NCBI RefSeq assembly: GCF_900113225.1 | Contig: NZ_FOZE01000001.1 | Coordinates: 1,612,001 to 1,676,000, forward strand | DNA length: 64,000 nucleotides | DNA from: Mitsuaria sp. PDC51 | GTDB lineage: Bacteria > Pseudomonadota > Gammaproteobacteria > Burkholderiales > Burkholderiaceae_C | Direction: 5' to 3' | In this document: in pieces, positions 16,753-26,102 of the stretch | How the letters are laid out: the number at the start of each line of letters is the position of its first letter | Position numbering within the stretch: position 1 is the stretch's first letter | Program-made: the position numbers and the translations under genes | The notes under the pieces: model-generated | What the model was told of the DNA's origin: nothing | Databases searched by the model: none | The model's input: the letters and a program-made list of their open reading frames with translations, nothing else

Positions 16753-17835
16753 TCAGCGCGACAGCTTCTGCGCGATCTCCCAGCCCAGCTCCGCCATCGG
16801 TTTGGCGCCTGCCGCGGCCTCGCGGGCCTGCGCGCTCGAGGCGGTGCCGTCCTCCACCCGCTTGGCGATGCCCTGCAGGATGGCGCAGATGCGGAACAGG
16901 TTGTAGGCCAGGTAGAAGTTCCAGTCCTTCATCACCAGCTGCGGATCGGCACGGCCGGTGCGCTCGCAATAGCGGCGCACGTAGTCCAGTTCGCCCGGGA
17001 TGCCCAGCGGCGCCAGGTCCACGCCGCCCAGCCCGCGCGCGGCGCCGGTCTTGCGGATGTGCCAGGACATGCAGTGGTAGCTGAAGTCCGCCAGCGGGTG
17101 GCCCAGCGTCGACAGCTCCCAGTCCAGCACCGCCAGCACGCGGGGCTCGGTCGGATGGAAGACGAGGTTGTCCAGCCGGTAGTCGCCATGCACGATGGAG
17201 ACTTCGCGTTCGTCGCGCGCCGATTCGGGGATGTGCGCGGGCAGCCAGTCGATCAGGCGGTCCATCGCCTCGTTCGGGCCGGTGATCGTGGCCTGGTACT
17301 GCTTGCTCCAGCGGCCGATCTGGCGCTCGAAGTAGTTGCCCGGCTTGCCGTAGCCTTCCAGGCCCAGCGCGCGGAAGTCGACGCGATGCAGCGCCGCGAT
17401 GACCCGGTTCATCTCCTCGTAGATCGCGGCGCGTTCCGCGTTCGACGCGCCGGGCAGCGTCTGGTCCCACAGCACGCGGCCCTGCACGAAGGCCATCACG
17501 TAGAAGGCGCGGCCGATGACGGACTCGTCCTCGCACAGCGCCAGCATTTGCGGCACCGGCACGTCGGTGCCGGCCAGTGCCCGCATCACGGTGAATTCGC
17601 GCTCGATCGCGTGCGCGGAGGGCAGTAGTTTCGCCACCGGCGCGGGCTTGGCCCGCATCACGTAGCTGCCGCCGGGCGTGATCAGCTGGTAGGTGGGGTT
17701 GGACTGGCCGCCCTTGAACTGCTCGATCGTCAGCGGGCCGGTGAAGCCGGGAATCTCGCGCGCCAGCCAGGCGGCGAGCGCCTGGGCGTCGATCGGATGC
17801 GTCGGGGCGCGGGTGCCGGTGAATGCGTCGTCCAC
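16753..17835 (-). CDS. APH-like phosphotransferase family protein (ACAD10-like)
   Basis: The 360-residue protein has the kinase-like APH fold. The N-lobe shows KGGQSNPTYQL, the glycine-rich loop of this family. The catalytic segment is VHGDYRLDNLVF (HGD...N), followed by LDWELSTLG, the metal-binding DWE motif. This branch is close to the N-terminal part of ACAD10 and is common in bacteria with acyl-CoA metabolism, where it may phosphorylate hydroxyacyl-CoA species; the substrate here is unknown. The start is a GTG at 17835 behind AGGAGA. It is followed by the tRNA-Pro repeat region, only 12 bp from the repeat end. The Crp-type regulator gene ends 70 bp downstream on this strand map and reads in the same direction. 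Confidence 0.88.
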   Translation of the reverse strand: MDDAFTGTRAPTHPIDAQALAAWLAREIPGFTGPLTIEQFKGGQSNPTYQLITPGGSYVMRAKPAPVAKLLPSAHAIEREFTVMRALAGTDVPVPQMLALCEDESVIGRAFYVMAFVQGRVLWDQTLPGASNAERAAIYEEMNRVIAALHRVDFRALGLEGYGKPGNYFERQIGRWSKQYQATITGPNEAMDRLIDWLPAHIPESARDEREVSIVHGDYRLDNLVFHPTEPRVLAVLDWELSTLGHPLADFSYHCMSWHIRKTGAARGLGGVDLAPLGIPGELDYVRRYCERTGRADPQLVMKDWNFYLAYNLFRICAILQGIAKRVEDGTASSAQAREAAAGAKPMAELGWEIAQKLSR

Positions 17836-17905
17836 AAGGTCTCCTGGAGTTGTCGTGAGATGCGAAACACGCGCTCCGGGGACCGGGGGATCGGTCGCCG
17901 GGCGC

Positions 17906-18610
17906 TCAGCGGTTGGCGATGGCCAACAGCTTCTCCTTGCTCAATACCACCAGCCGCGTCGGCTCGACGCGCACCGCGCCTTCGCGCTCGAAGCCCTTGA
18001 GCTCCTGGTTCACGCGCTGGCGCGACGCGCCCAGCAACTGCGCGAGGTCTTCCTGCGCCAGCTGCAGGCCGATGCGAACCTCCTCGCCCTGCGACACGCC
18101 GTAGCTGCGCGCCAGCAGCAGGATCTGCTTGGCCAGCCGCGAGGCCAGGGGTCGGGTGTTGAGGTCCTCGACCTGGTCGAACATCAGCCGCAGCCGCCGG
18201 CAGTTCAGGCGAAGCAGCGCCTCGTACAGCTCGGTGTGGCGTTGCAGCAGGTCCTTGAAGTCGGGCTTGCGGATCACCAGCAGCGTGGTCTCGCCATGGG
18301 CGCTGGCGTCGTGCGTGCGGGGCAGGCCGTCGAAGAGGGCGATGTCGCCGAACCAGATGCCGGGCTCGACATAGGTCAGCGTCACCTGCTTGCCTGACAG
18401 CGACACCGAACTGACGCGCACCGCGCCCTTGGCCACGCCGATCCATTCCTCGGCCGGTTCGCCGCGCACCGACATCAGCGCGCCGTCGGCGAGGCGACGC
18501 ACGGTGGCGCGCGCCAGAATGTCGCTGCGCAACGGCAGTGACAGCTTGGAGAACCACGGCCCCGACTCGATGTTGTTGCGTTCGGAAATTGTAAGAACCG
18601 AGCTGTTCAT
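17906..18610 (-). CDS. Crp/Fnr family transcriptional regulator
   Basis: The 234-residue protein has an N-terminal cyclic-nucleotide-binding beta-roll (about residues 20-135, with GIWFGDIALFDGLPRTHDASA in the phosphate-binding-cassette position). A long dimer helix and a C-terminal winged helix-turn-helix follow (about 165-230, with LLGASRQRVNQELKGFE as recognition helix). It has no FNR-type cysteine cluster, so it should sense a small ligand rather than carry an iron-sulfur cluster. The cassette lacks a clear RTA(S/T) arginine-threonine pattern of cAMP-binding Crp, so the ligand is unknown. It is divergent from the fimV-like gene across 225 bp. The phosphotransferase gene follows it in the same direction 70 bp later. 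Confidence 0.9.
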   Translation of the reverse strand: MNSSVLTISERNNIESGPWFSKLSLPLRSDILARATVRRLADGALMSVRGEPAEEWIGVAKGAVRVSSVSLSGKQVTLTYVEPGIWFGDIALFDGLPRTHDASAHGETTLLVIRKPDFKDLLQRHTELYEALLRLNCRRLRLMFDQVEDLNTRPLASRLAKQILLLARSYGVSQGEEVRIGLQLAQEDLAQLLGASRQRVNQELKGFEREGAVRVEPTRLVVLSKEKLLAIANR

Positions 18611-18835
18611 GCTTTGTCGCTGGCGTGACAGGCCAGCCGTCTCCTGAAAGATGCGGACGGGCCGCGTGTGTCGCGACCTCATCCGGCCTATTGTGAGGGA
18701 CCCGCGGCGCGCCCCATGGCGCCGCGCCGATGCGCGCATGATGCGCGGGCGATGCGCGTCGCGGGCGAAGGAGGGGCGCTTTTCCGGGTTTGTCCCGGGG
18801 AGCGCCGTGCTAGAGTGAAACGCACTCCAACAGCA

Positions 18836-20935
18836 ATGACAGCGGGCATGGATCGAGATCATCACGACCCGCGCGGCGTGTTGCCGTCGCATAGCGTTCT
18901 CGTGCTGGCCATCCTCGTGATGTCGGCGCCCGCGTGGAGTCTCGGCGTGGGCCGACCGCAGGCGGCCTCGTCGCTGGGGCAGCCCTTGAACCTGCTGTTC
19001 CCCGTCCAGCTCAATCCCGGCGAGAGCCTCACGCCCGACTGCGTGCGCGCCGAGGTCAGCGCGGGCGAGAACCCGTTGTCCGCCTCGGGCCTGCACTGGC
19101 AGATCGAGGGCGACGCTGGACGCCCCACCGGCGTGCGGCTGCGCAGCGTGCAGCGCATCGACGAGCCCATCGTCTCGGTGCAGCTGAGCGTGGGCTGCAG
19201 CGCGCGGCTGACGCGCCAATACACCGCTTTCATCGATCCGCCCGGCCTGAATGCAGAACCGTTGGCCGACACCGGCGCGACGACCGTGCCGCTGGTGTCG
19301 CCCGCGATGCAAGCGCAGCGGGAAGGGCAGCCCGCCCGCGTGACCGAGGCGCCCCGTGCCTCGGCGCCCGTCAGTGCAGGCGAACCGGCATTGGCCGCGG
19401 CCGCGACGCCCAGGTCCTCCGCGGCCGAGCGCCCACGCCGCGCCCCCCGTCGCGTGGCGCAGGCAAGCCCTGGCCCCGAGCGCGACGGTAGCGCCGCGGC
19501 GCCGGCGGCCGTTCGCCGCGAGGAACGCGCGACACGATCGTCCGCGCCCCGATTGAGCCTCGAACCCGCCGAGGCCTTGCAGTCGTCCGCGCCCGCGCTG
19601 CTGGCGGCCGAGGCCGCCGCCAGCGCGGCCAGCGCCGCCGAGGAGGCCCGCCAGCAGGTGCTGGCGATGCAGAAGCAGATCGCCGACCTGCAGGCGGAGC
19701 AGAAGCGCACGCTCGCCGCGATGAACACGCTGCGCCAGGACCTGCAGGCCGCGCGCGAACGGGCCGCCGAGACGGGTGGATCGTCCTCGACCTGGGTGCT
19801 GGGGCTGAGCCTGCTGAGCCTGGCGCTGGCCGCGAGCAGCCTGCTGCTGTGGCGCAGCAACCGCATGCAGCGGCGCGAGGCGGAACAGCACTGGCTGACC
19901 GATTCGCGTCAGGACGCCGAGGCGGAGATGCGAGGCGCCGCGACGGTGCCGCCGCCGATGCCCACGGGGCCGTCGCCTTTCACGCCGACCGATCCGCACA
20001 GTTCGCCGGCCCCGTTGATGTCGCACCTGTCGACCGACGGGCCGCCCGCCTCGTCGGCGCCAACGACGATCCCGATGCCGCTCACCGCCGTCGAGGAACC
20101 GACCCGGCCCGGCCCGCTGACGCCGCCACCGGCGCGCGCCTCGACGCGGGCGCCGACCACCGCCGCCGACGACGCGCTGGAGGCGCTGGCCGCGCTCGAG
20201 GCCATGGAGGCGGTCGAGCCGCTGAGCCTGCAGTTCGATCGCGACGACACGCGGCCCGCGCCGTTCACCGCCGACCTGGGCGGCGTCGGCAGCCTGGTGA
20301 CCGTCGAGGAACTGATCGACCTGGAGCAGCAGGTCGATTTCTTCATGGTCCTGGGCCAGGACGACGCGGCCATCGAGCTGCTGTCCTCGCGCCTGAACCA
20401 GCGCGACGCGGCCAGCGGCCTGCCCTTCCTCAAGCTGATGGAGCTCTACCAGCGCCGCGGCGACCGCGAGGCCTTCGATCGCGTCGGTACGCGTTTCGCG
20501 GAGCAGTTCCATGCGCGCGCGCCGTCGTGGAGCGACGACCTGAACGAGGGCGAGGGGCTGGAGGCCCATGACGAACTGATCGATCGGCTCGAGGCCGCCT
20601 GGGTCGACGCCGAGGGCAGCATGAGCCTGCTGCAGGACCTGCTGTCCAAGCATCAGGAGTACAGCGGCGACCTGGGCCTGCCGGCCTACCGCGACCTGCT
20701 GCTGCTGTACGCCGTGGCGCGGGACCGCGCGGAGCACGAGGTCGACGGCCAGTCGATCGATGTCGTGCTGCCGCTGGATGCGACGGCGCACGTGGACCAG
20801 ATGGCGACCATGGTGTGGCAGTCGCCACCGCCGCCGCCGGGCATGCCGGCACCGCGGTCGGTCCTCACGCAGTCGGTCGACCTGGACCTGTCGCTGGTGG
20901 ACGACGAGCCGCCGAGAGACGCCAAGGGCCGCTGA
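18836..20935 (+). CDS. FimV-like polar/pilus-associated protein
   Basis: The 699-residue protein starts with a signal peptide ending near APAWS. The FimV N-terminal domain follows (LGVGRPQAASSLGQPLNLLFPV), the segment shared by FimV and TspA proteins. Next come a long Ala/Pro/Arg-rich linker and a coiled coil (about 260-315, with QKQIADLQAEQKR). One membrane helix lies at about 320-340, and the cytoplasmic part has an acidic linker and a TPR-like helical domain (about 485-620, including VDFFMVLGQDDAAIELL). No LysM domain is seen. FimV-type proteins organise the cell pole and promote type IV pilus assembly and twitching. No pilus genes are adjacent. ATG 18836 gives the best signal peptide context; ATG 18848 is possible. 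Confidence 0.82.
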   Translation: MTAGMDRDHHDPRGVLPSHSVLVLAILVMSAPAWSLGVGRPQAASSLGQPLNLLFPVQLNPGESLTPDCVRAEVSAGENPLSASGLHWQIEGDAGRPTGVRLRSVQRIDEPIVSVQLSVGCSARLTRQYTAFIDPPGLNAEPLADTGATTVPLVSPAMQAQREGQPARVTEAPRASAPVSAGEPALAAAATPRSSAAERPRRAPRRVAQASPGPERDGSAAAPAAVRREERATRSSAPRLSLEPAEALQSSAPALLAAEAAASAASAAEEARQQVLAMQKQIADLQAEQKRTLAAMNTLRQDLQAARERAAETGGSSSTWVLGLSLLSLALAASSLLLWRSNRMQRREAEQHWLTDSRQDAEAEMRGAATVPPPMPTGPSPFTPTDPHSSPAPLMSHLSTDGPPASSAPTTIPMPLTAVEEPTRPGPLTPPPARASTRAPTTAADDALEALAALEAMEAVEPLSLQFDRDDTRPAPFTADLGGVGSLVTVEELIDLEQQVDFFMVLGQDDAAIELLSSRLNQRDAASGLPFLKLMELYQRRGDREAFDRVGTRFAEQFHARAPSWSDDLNEGEGLEAHDELIDRLEAAWVDAEGSMSLLQDLLSKHQEYSGDLGLPAYRDLLLLYAVARDRAEHEVDGQSIDVVLPLDATAHVDQMATMVWQSPPPPPGMPAPRSVLTQSVDLDLSLVDDEPPRDAKGR

Positions 20936-20969
20936 CGAGCGTTGCGGGCCGCCAGCGGCCGGCCCGGCC

Positions 20970-22139
20970 TCAGATCCGCTTCAGGCGGTCGAGCGCGAGG
21001 TCCAGCGTCTCGTCCTTCTTCGCGAAGCAGAAGCGGATGACCTTCGCGTCGCTGCCGCCGCCGTAGAAGGCCGACAGCGGAATCGCCGCGACGCCGATCT
21101 CGCGAGTCAGCCACTGGCACATCGCCATGTCGTCGAGCGCGGCCAGCTCGGGCCGCAGGCCGCCGTAGTCCACGCACTGGAAGTAGCTGCCCGGGCAGGG
21201 GCGCAGCACGAAGCCCGAGTCCGCCAGTCCGGCGCGGAAGCGGTCGCGCTTGCGCTGGTAGAAGTCGCTCAGGCCGAGGTAAGGCGCCGGATCGCGCATG
21301 TAGGTGGCGATGCCGTGCTGCATCGCCGAATTGACGGTGAACACGTTGTACTGGTGCACCTTGCGGAACTCCGCCGTGAGCGCTGCCGGCGCCGCCACGT
21401 AACCCACCTTCCAGCCGGTCACGTGGTAGGTCTTGCCGAAGCTGGAGACGACGAGGCTGCGCGCCGCCAGCTCCGGCAGGCGCGACACGCTCTGGTGCAT
21501 GTGGCCGTCGTAGACCATGTGCTCGTAGACCTCGTCGCTGATCACCAGCACCTCGGTGCCGTCGAGCAGCTCGGCCAGCTGCCGCAGTTCGTCCGCGCTC
21601 CAGACCGCGCCGCTGGGGTTGTGCGGGCTGTTGATCATGATCGCCCGCGTGCGCGGCGTGAGCGCGGCGCGCAGCCGGTCGAAGTCGGGGCGGAAGGTCT
21701 GGGGATCCAGCGGCACCGCCACCCGCACGCCGCCCGCCAGCGCGATGTTGGGCGCATAGCTGTCATAGGCGGGCTCCAGCACGATCACCTCGTCGCCGGG
21801 ATGCACCACCGCCAGCAGCGCCGTCAGGATCGCCTGCGTCGCGCCGGCGGTGACGGTGATCTCGCTGTCCGGGTCATACGCATGGCCGTAGAGCGTCTGG
21901 ATCTTGGCGGCGATCGCCTGGCGCAGCGCCGGCACGCCGGGCATCGGCGGGTACTGGTTGTGGCCGGCGCGCATCGCGGCGTCGACGGCATCCAGCAAGG
22001 CCGGATCGCCGTCGAAGTCGGGGAAGCCCTGGCCCAGGTTGACGGCCTGGTGCTGCTGCGCCAGCGCCGACATGACGCTGAAGACCGTCACCCCCAGTTG
22101 GGGCAGGCGGCTCGCGGGAACGGGGGTGTGAACACGCAT
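20970..22139 (-). CDS. methionine-type aminotransferase (PLP, fold I)
   Basis: The 389-residue protein is a class I/II aminotransferase. It has NLGQGFPDFDG near residue 34, NSPHNPSG (170-177), the PLP-pairing aspartate in ISDEVYE (D202), the lysine that binds PLP in SSFGKTYH (K236) and a conserved C-terminal IRFCFAKK. The pattern agrees best with the YbdL/methionine aminotransferase group, which transaminates methionine with a 2-oxoacid and serves methionine salvage. A kynurenine-aminotransferase-like role is the alternative. Convergent with the fimV-like gene (34 bp). It is preceded by the cysB-type gene in the same direction, 97 bp away, which fits a sulfur-metabolism theme. Confidence 0.88.
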   Translation of the reverse strand: MRVHTPVPASRLPQLGVTVFSVMSALAQQHQAVNLGQGFPDFDGDPALLDAVDAAMRAGHNQYPPMPGVPALRQAIAAKIQTLYGHAYDPDSEITVTAGATQAILTALLAVVHPGDEVIVLEPAYDSYAPNIALAGGVRVAVPLDPQTFRPDFDRLRAALTPRTRAIMINSPHNPSGAVWSADELRQLAELLDGTEVLVISDEVYEHMVYDGHMHQSVSRLPELAARSLVVSSFGKTYHVTGWKVGYVAAPAALTAEFRKVHQYNVFTVNSAMQHGIATYMRDPAPYLGLSDFYQRKRDRFRAGLADSGFVLRPCPGSYFQCVDYGGLRPELAALDDMAMCQWLTREIGVAAIPLSAFYGGGSDAKVIRFCFAKKDETLDLALDRLKRI

Positions 22140-22236
22140 GGTGGGATCGATGAAGGGGCGGGTCGGAAGCGGGGGAGGCGCTGGAGGTGGCCGTGATCGG
22201 ATCGGGGGAAGGCGTCGGGTGGGCGCTTGTTGCGCG

Positions 22237-23181
22237 TCAGAGGTCGTAGTCGCTGGCCTCGCCGCTCATCGCGCGCTGCAGCAGCGTGCGGTTGAGCCGG
22301 TCGGACAGCAGCTCGGCGAAGCTGTAGACGTAGTTGCGCAGGTAGGCGCCGCGCTTGAAGGCGATGCGCGCGACGTTCTGGCCCAGCAGGTGGCCCAGCG
22401 GCCGCGAGACCAGCTCGCCGCCGGGTGGGTCCTCGCGCACCGCCATCTCGGCGACGATGCCGATGCCCAGTCCCAGCCGGACATAGGTCTTGATGACGTC
22501 CGAGTCGATCGCCTCGAGCACGATGTTGGGCGTCAGATGCCGCTGCGCGAAGGCCCGGTCGATGCGGGTGCGGCCGGTGAAGCTGGGGTGGTAGGACACC
22601 AGCGGCTGCTGGGCGAGCTGCTCCAGGTCGATGCGCTCGACCTGCGCGAGCGGATGCTCCGCGCGCATCACCAGCACGTGCTGCCATTCGTAGGCGGGCA
22701 GGGTGACGAGCTCCTCGAACTGCGACAGCGACTCGGTGGCCAGGCCGACGTCGGCGGTCTCGTCGATCAGCATCCGGGCGACCTGGTCCGGGCTGCCCTG
22801 GTGCAGGCCGATGTTGACCTGCGGGAACTGCCGGCGCAGCTGGGTGACGGGCCCCGGCAGCACATAGCGGGCCTGGGTGTGGGTGGTGGCGATCGAGAGC
22901 GTGCCGACGTCCTGCTTGGAGTACTCCTCGCCGATGCGCTTGAGGTTGCCGACCTCGCGCATGATGATCTCGATCGACTTCAGCACCTGGCGCCCCGGCT
23001 CGGTGATGCTGCGCAGCCGCTTGCCATGGCGCGAGAAGATGTCGACGCCGAGCTCCTCCTCGAGCTCCAGGATCGCCTTGGAGACGCCTGGCTGCGAGGT
23101 GTAGAGCGCCTTGGCCGTCTCGGTCAGGTTGAGGTTGCGGCGCGCGGCCTCTTGGACGAAGCGGAACTGGTGCAGGTTCAT
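22237..23181 (-). CDS. cysB: CysB/Cbl-type LysR regulator of sulfur assimilation
   Basis: The 314-residue protein is a LysR-type regulator. Its N-terminal helix-turn-helix (TAKALYTSQPGVSKAILELE, about residues 22-41) and the opening MNLHQFRFVQEAARRNLNLT are characteristic of the CysB/Cbl branch. The effector domain has the TTHTQARYVLP stretch that forms the sulfate/O-acetylserine pocket in that branch. CysB activates cysteine-biosynthesis genes in response to sulfur limitation. It lies 19 bp after a CbiX-type sirohydrochlorin chelatase gene and probably shares its transcript. That makes sense because sulfite reductase needs siroheme. Cbl or a paralogue cannot be excluded. Confidence 0.9.
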   Translation of the reverse strand: MNLHQFRFVQEAARRNLNLTETAKALYTSQPGVSKAILELEEELGVDIFSRHGKRLRSITEPGRQVLKSIEIIMREVGNLKRIGEEYSKQDVGTLSIATTHTQARYVLPGPVTQLRRQFPQVNIGLHQGSPDQVARMLIDETADVGLATESLSQFEELVTLPAYEWQHVLVMRAEHPLAQVERIDLEQLAQQPLVSYHPSFTGRTRIDRAFAQRHLTPNIVLEAIDSDVIKTYVRLGLGIGIVAEMAVREDPPGGELVSRPLGHLLGQNVARIAFKRGAYLRNYVYSFAELLSDRLNRTLLQRAMSGEASDYDL

Positions 23182-23200
23182 GGCGTGGTCATCGCAGGCG

Positions 23201-23626
23201 TCAGGCCTGGGGCAGCACGGTCGGGGTGGAAGGGTCGAGCGGATCGGCGGGCAGGGTGACGCCGGAGATGAGGTCCAGCGTCGCGCCCGCCATCGCGCGG
23301 ATGACGGAGGCCTGTTCGCCGATCGCGTCGTGCAGCACGAACAGCACCCGAGGGTGCGTCGCGCGCAGCGACTCGACCAGCGGCGGCACGTCCCGCCGCA
23401 CATGGCCGCTGGCACCCAGGAACATCGGCACGATCTGGATGCGGCTGCAGCCGCGCGCGGCCAGGGCGCCGGCGGCGGTGGCGATGTCCGGGGCCATCAG
23501 CTCCAGGTAGGCCAGTGCGATCGGCAGGTCGGGCCGCCGCGTCTGCAGCTCGGCGGCGATGGCCTGGAACGGGGCGGCCCAGGCCGGATCCCGGGCGCCG
23601 TGGGCGAAGAGCAGCAGACCGTCCAT
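23201..23626 (-). CDS. cbiX: sirohydrochlorin chelatase, short CbiX/SirB type
   Basis: The 141-residue protein is a single-domain class II chelatase. It begins with LLFAHGARDPAW, in which the histidine is the metal-binding catalytic residue. It continues with the conserved ALAYLELMAPDI and the second motif IVPMFLGASGHVRRDVP, whose histidine is the second ligand. The length fits the short CbiX form, which dimerises to make one active site. It inserts iron (siroheme) or cobalt (cobalamin) into sirohydrochlorin. The cysB-type gene follows after 19 bp, which favours the siroheme route for sulfite reduction. Confidence 0.88.
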   Translation of the reverse strand: MDGLLLFAHGARDPAWAAPFQAIAAELQTRRPDLPIALAYLELMAPDIATAAGALAARGCSRIQIVPMFLGASGHVRRDVPPLVESLRATHPRVLFVLHDAIGEQASVIRAMAGATLDLISGVTLPADPLDPSTPTVLPQA

Positions 23627-23714
23627 CAGCAGTCCTCCGTCGGTTGAAGCGGCCGGGTCGCGGCCGGGGGAAGGGACCGGCGGGTGCCGGACCGGCGGGC
23701 GGCGCTCCCGCCCT

Positions 23715-24878
23715 TCATCGATAGCGCACCAGCCAGTAGAACGCCGCCATCGAGATGCCCAGGTAGAGCAGGCTGGGCGCGGACGCCACCAGCCAGGGGG
23801 TCCAGTCGCGCAGCAGCCCGAGGTGGCCGGTGATCGCGTTCAGCACCACGAAGCTGATGCCCAGCATGATGCCGCCGAAGACCTTGACGCTGATGCCGCC
23901 CGAGCGGAAGTGCAGGTAGGCGAAGGGCAGCGCCAGCGCCACCATCACCATGCAGGCGAACGGATAGAAGGCCTTGCGCCAGAACTGGATCTCCGGCTGC
24001 GCCGAGGACTGCTCCTGCGAGGACAGGTGGCGCGTGTAGCGGTAGAGCTCCAGCGTGGACATGTTCCAGGTCGGCTGCACCGCCGCGGACACCACGCCCG
24101 CCGGCAACTGGCTCTGCCAGTCGAAGCGCGGCAGCAGGACCTCGTGGATGGCGGGGTTCTCGGACAGCTTGTCCTGCGGCGCCGCGGGGTCCTTGGGCTG
24201 CGGCGCGTTGGCGGCCGGCTGGCTCAGCGGGGTCGCCACGCGCGACCACTGCGTCAGCCGCACCTCGTTCATCTGCCAGCGGCCGGTGGCGTCGACGGTG
24301 GCGCTCTTGGCGGTCAGCCGGGTCGCCATCGCGCCCTTGCTGTCGAACTCGAAGACCAGCACGTCCTCCATCGTCCCGTTCGAGCGGGCCCGCCCGACAT
24401 GCACCGCGTAGCTGAAGTCGCCGATGCGGTCCTTCATCCACGCGCCCTGCGCGTTCGTGACGCCGCCGCTGGCGGTGGACTTGAGCAGCTGCGCCTGGCG
24501 GTCCGCCCAGGGGTTGACGAAGTCGCCCACCACGAAGGCCAGCACCGCGAAGGCCAGCGCCATCACGCTCAGCAGGCCCAGCGCGCGCTGCGGCCCCAGG
24601 CCGCCGGTGCGCAGGATGGTGAATTCGCTGGACTGCGCCAGCCGCGCCATGCTGAAGATGGTGCCGATCAGCACCGCGATCGGCATCAGTTCGTAGAAAC
24701 GGCCCGGCAGCTTCAGCACGCTGGACCACACCGCCAGTCCCAGGCCCAGGCCCAGGCGCTGGAAGCGGTCCAGGTCGTCGATGAAGTCCAGGAAGAAGAA
24801 CAGCGCCAGGAACCCGGCCATGACCAGGGTGAAGGAACTGAGGATGTCGCGGTACAGCAGCCGCCGCACGGTTCTCAT
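23715..24878 (-). CDS. lptG: LPS export permease LptG
   Basis: The 387-residue protein is the LptG half of the LptB2FG ABC transporter that pulls lipopolysaccharide from the inner membrane. It has the usual layout of three N-terminal membrane helices, a periplasmic beta-jellyroll (about residues 125-300), then three C-terminal helices. FTILRTGGLGPQRALGL near residue 85 is the LptG coupling region. The tail FRSGGISVKVFGGIMLG is also family typical. The ATG overlaps the lptF stop by 4 bp, so the two subunits are translationally coupled. LptB and LptC are not in the window. Confidence 0.96.
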   Translation of the reverse strand: MRTVRRLLYRDILSSFTLVMAGFLALFFFLDFIDDLDRFQRLGLGLGLAVWSSVLKLPGRFYELMPIAVLIGTIFSMARLAQSSEFTILRTGGLGPQRALGLLSVMALAFAVLAFVVGDFVNPWADRQAQLLKSTASGGVTNAQGAWMKDRIGDFSYAVHVGRARSNGTMEDVLVFEFDSKGAMATRLTAKSATVDATGRWQMNEVRLTQWSRVATPLSQPAANAPQPKDPAAPQDKLSENPAIHEVLLPRFDWQSQLPAGVVSAAVQPTWNMSTLELYRYTRHLSSQEQSSAQPEIQFWRKAFYPFACMVMVALALPFAYLHFRSGGISVKVFGGIMLGISFVVLNAITGHLGLLRDWTPWLVASAPSLLYLGISMAAFYWLVRYR

Positions 24879-26074
24879 GTGGGCACTCCCGGCGTGGACG
24901 AGGACATCGAGGCCGGCGCGATGACCACGCCCGCCGGGACCGGGCCCAGCACGGTCTCGGCATAGGCCGGGTTCTCCGGCGGCGCCGGCAGCACGCCGCT
25001 GCGCGGGGCGCCCAGGCGCGCGCCCTGTTCGCGCCAGAGCAGCAGCAGCATGGTCACGACGAAGGCGCCGCCATGCAGCGCCAGCATCGCGGGCCCCAGC
25101 TTCATCTTGTTGCCCACCACCCAGGTCTGGGTCAGGTTGATCAGGTTGAAGTAGACGATGAAGGCCAGCAGTGCGAACAGCAGGTTCCAGTTGCTGGCGC
25201 GGCGCGGGTTGGTCGCCGAGATGCCGATGCCCAGCAGCACCAGGTTGACGCAGCCCAGGATCATGCCGAAGCGCCAGGCCAGCTCGCCGTCGTTCTGCGG
25301 CGAGCGGTCGACCAGCAGGTCCAGCGTCGGACGCGTCTTCGGCGCGCGCTTGCCGTCGGCGCGCATCACCTCGTCGTCGACCACCACCTGGTATTGCTGG
25401 AAGCGCGCGACCGACTTGTCGCCGTTGCGCAGGTCCACGTCGTTGCGCTGGCCGTGCTCCAGCACGAGGACGCGCTGGTTGTTCTTGTATTGCAGCGCGC
25501 CGCGCGCCGAGGTCGTCACCGACTCCAGGTGCTCGGTGTTGTTCATGATGAAGACGTTGCGCGCGGCGGCCTCGTCGGCCGGGTCGCGTTCAATGAAGAA
25601 CACCCGCGAGCCGTCGTTGGAGCTCTGGAACTGGCCCGGCGCGACACGGGACAGGTCGCTGCGCTGCTCGAACTGCTCGCGCAGCTGGGCGCTGTTCTCG
25701 TTGCTCCACGGCCAGACGATGGTCATCAAGACCGTCACCACCACCAGCACCGGCGAGGCCATCGTCAGCACCGGCCGCACGAAGCGCGTCAGGCCCAGGC
25801 CGCTGGCGAACCAGATGGTCATCTCCGATTCCTTGTACATGCGCCCCAGCGACATGACGACGGCGACGAACAGCGACAGGCTCAGCATCACCGGCAGTTG
25901 GGCCAGGGCCAGGTAGCCCAGCGACAGCAGCACATGCTGCGGTGCCACCGTGCCCTTGGCCGCCATGCCGAGGGAGCGCACCAGCAGCATCGTCACGACG
26001 ATGGTCAGGATGACCACGAAGGCCAATCCGAAACTGCGGGCGAGTTCTTTGCGTACTGATGAATCGAATAACAT
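24875..26074 (-). CDS. lptF: LPS export permease LptF
   Basis: The 399-residue protein is LptF, partner of LptG in the LPS extraction complex. It starts LFDSSVRKELARSF, the conserved N-terminus, and has membrane helices at about 15-35, 55-75 and 98-120. A periplasmic jellyroll (about 125-265) and three more helices follow. ESEMTIWFASGLG at about 80-93 is the coupling-helix motif. The C-terminal Pro/Ala-rich tail of about 45 residues is longer than usual. It is divergent from pepA with only 28 bp between the starts, so each promoter must overlap the other gene. Confidence 0.96.
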   Translation of the reverse strand: MLFDSSVRKELARSFGLAFVVILTIVVTMLLVRSLGMAAKGTVAPQHVLLSLGYLALAQLPVMLSLSLFVAVVMSLGRMYKESEMTIWFASGLGLTRFVRPVLTMASPVLVVVTVLMTIVWPWSNENSAQLREQFEQRSDLSRVAPGQFQSSNDGSRVFFIERDPADEAAARNVFIMNNTEHLESVTTSARGALQYKNNQRVLVLEHGQRNDVDLRNGDKSVARFQQYQVVVDDEVMRADGKRAPKTRPTLDLLVDRSPQNDGELAWRFGMILGCVNLVLLGIGISATNPRRASNWNLLFALLAFIVYFNLINLTQTWVVGNKMKLGPAMLALHGGAFVVTMLLLLWREQGARLGAPRSGVLPAPPENPAYAETVLGPVPAGVVIAPASMSSSTPGVPT

Positions 26075-26102
26075 CCGGGCACTTTATCTACTTCTCGGTA
26101 TT

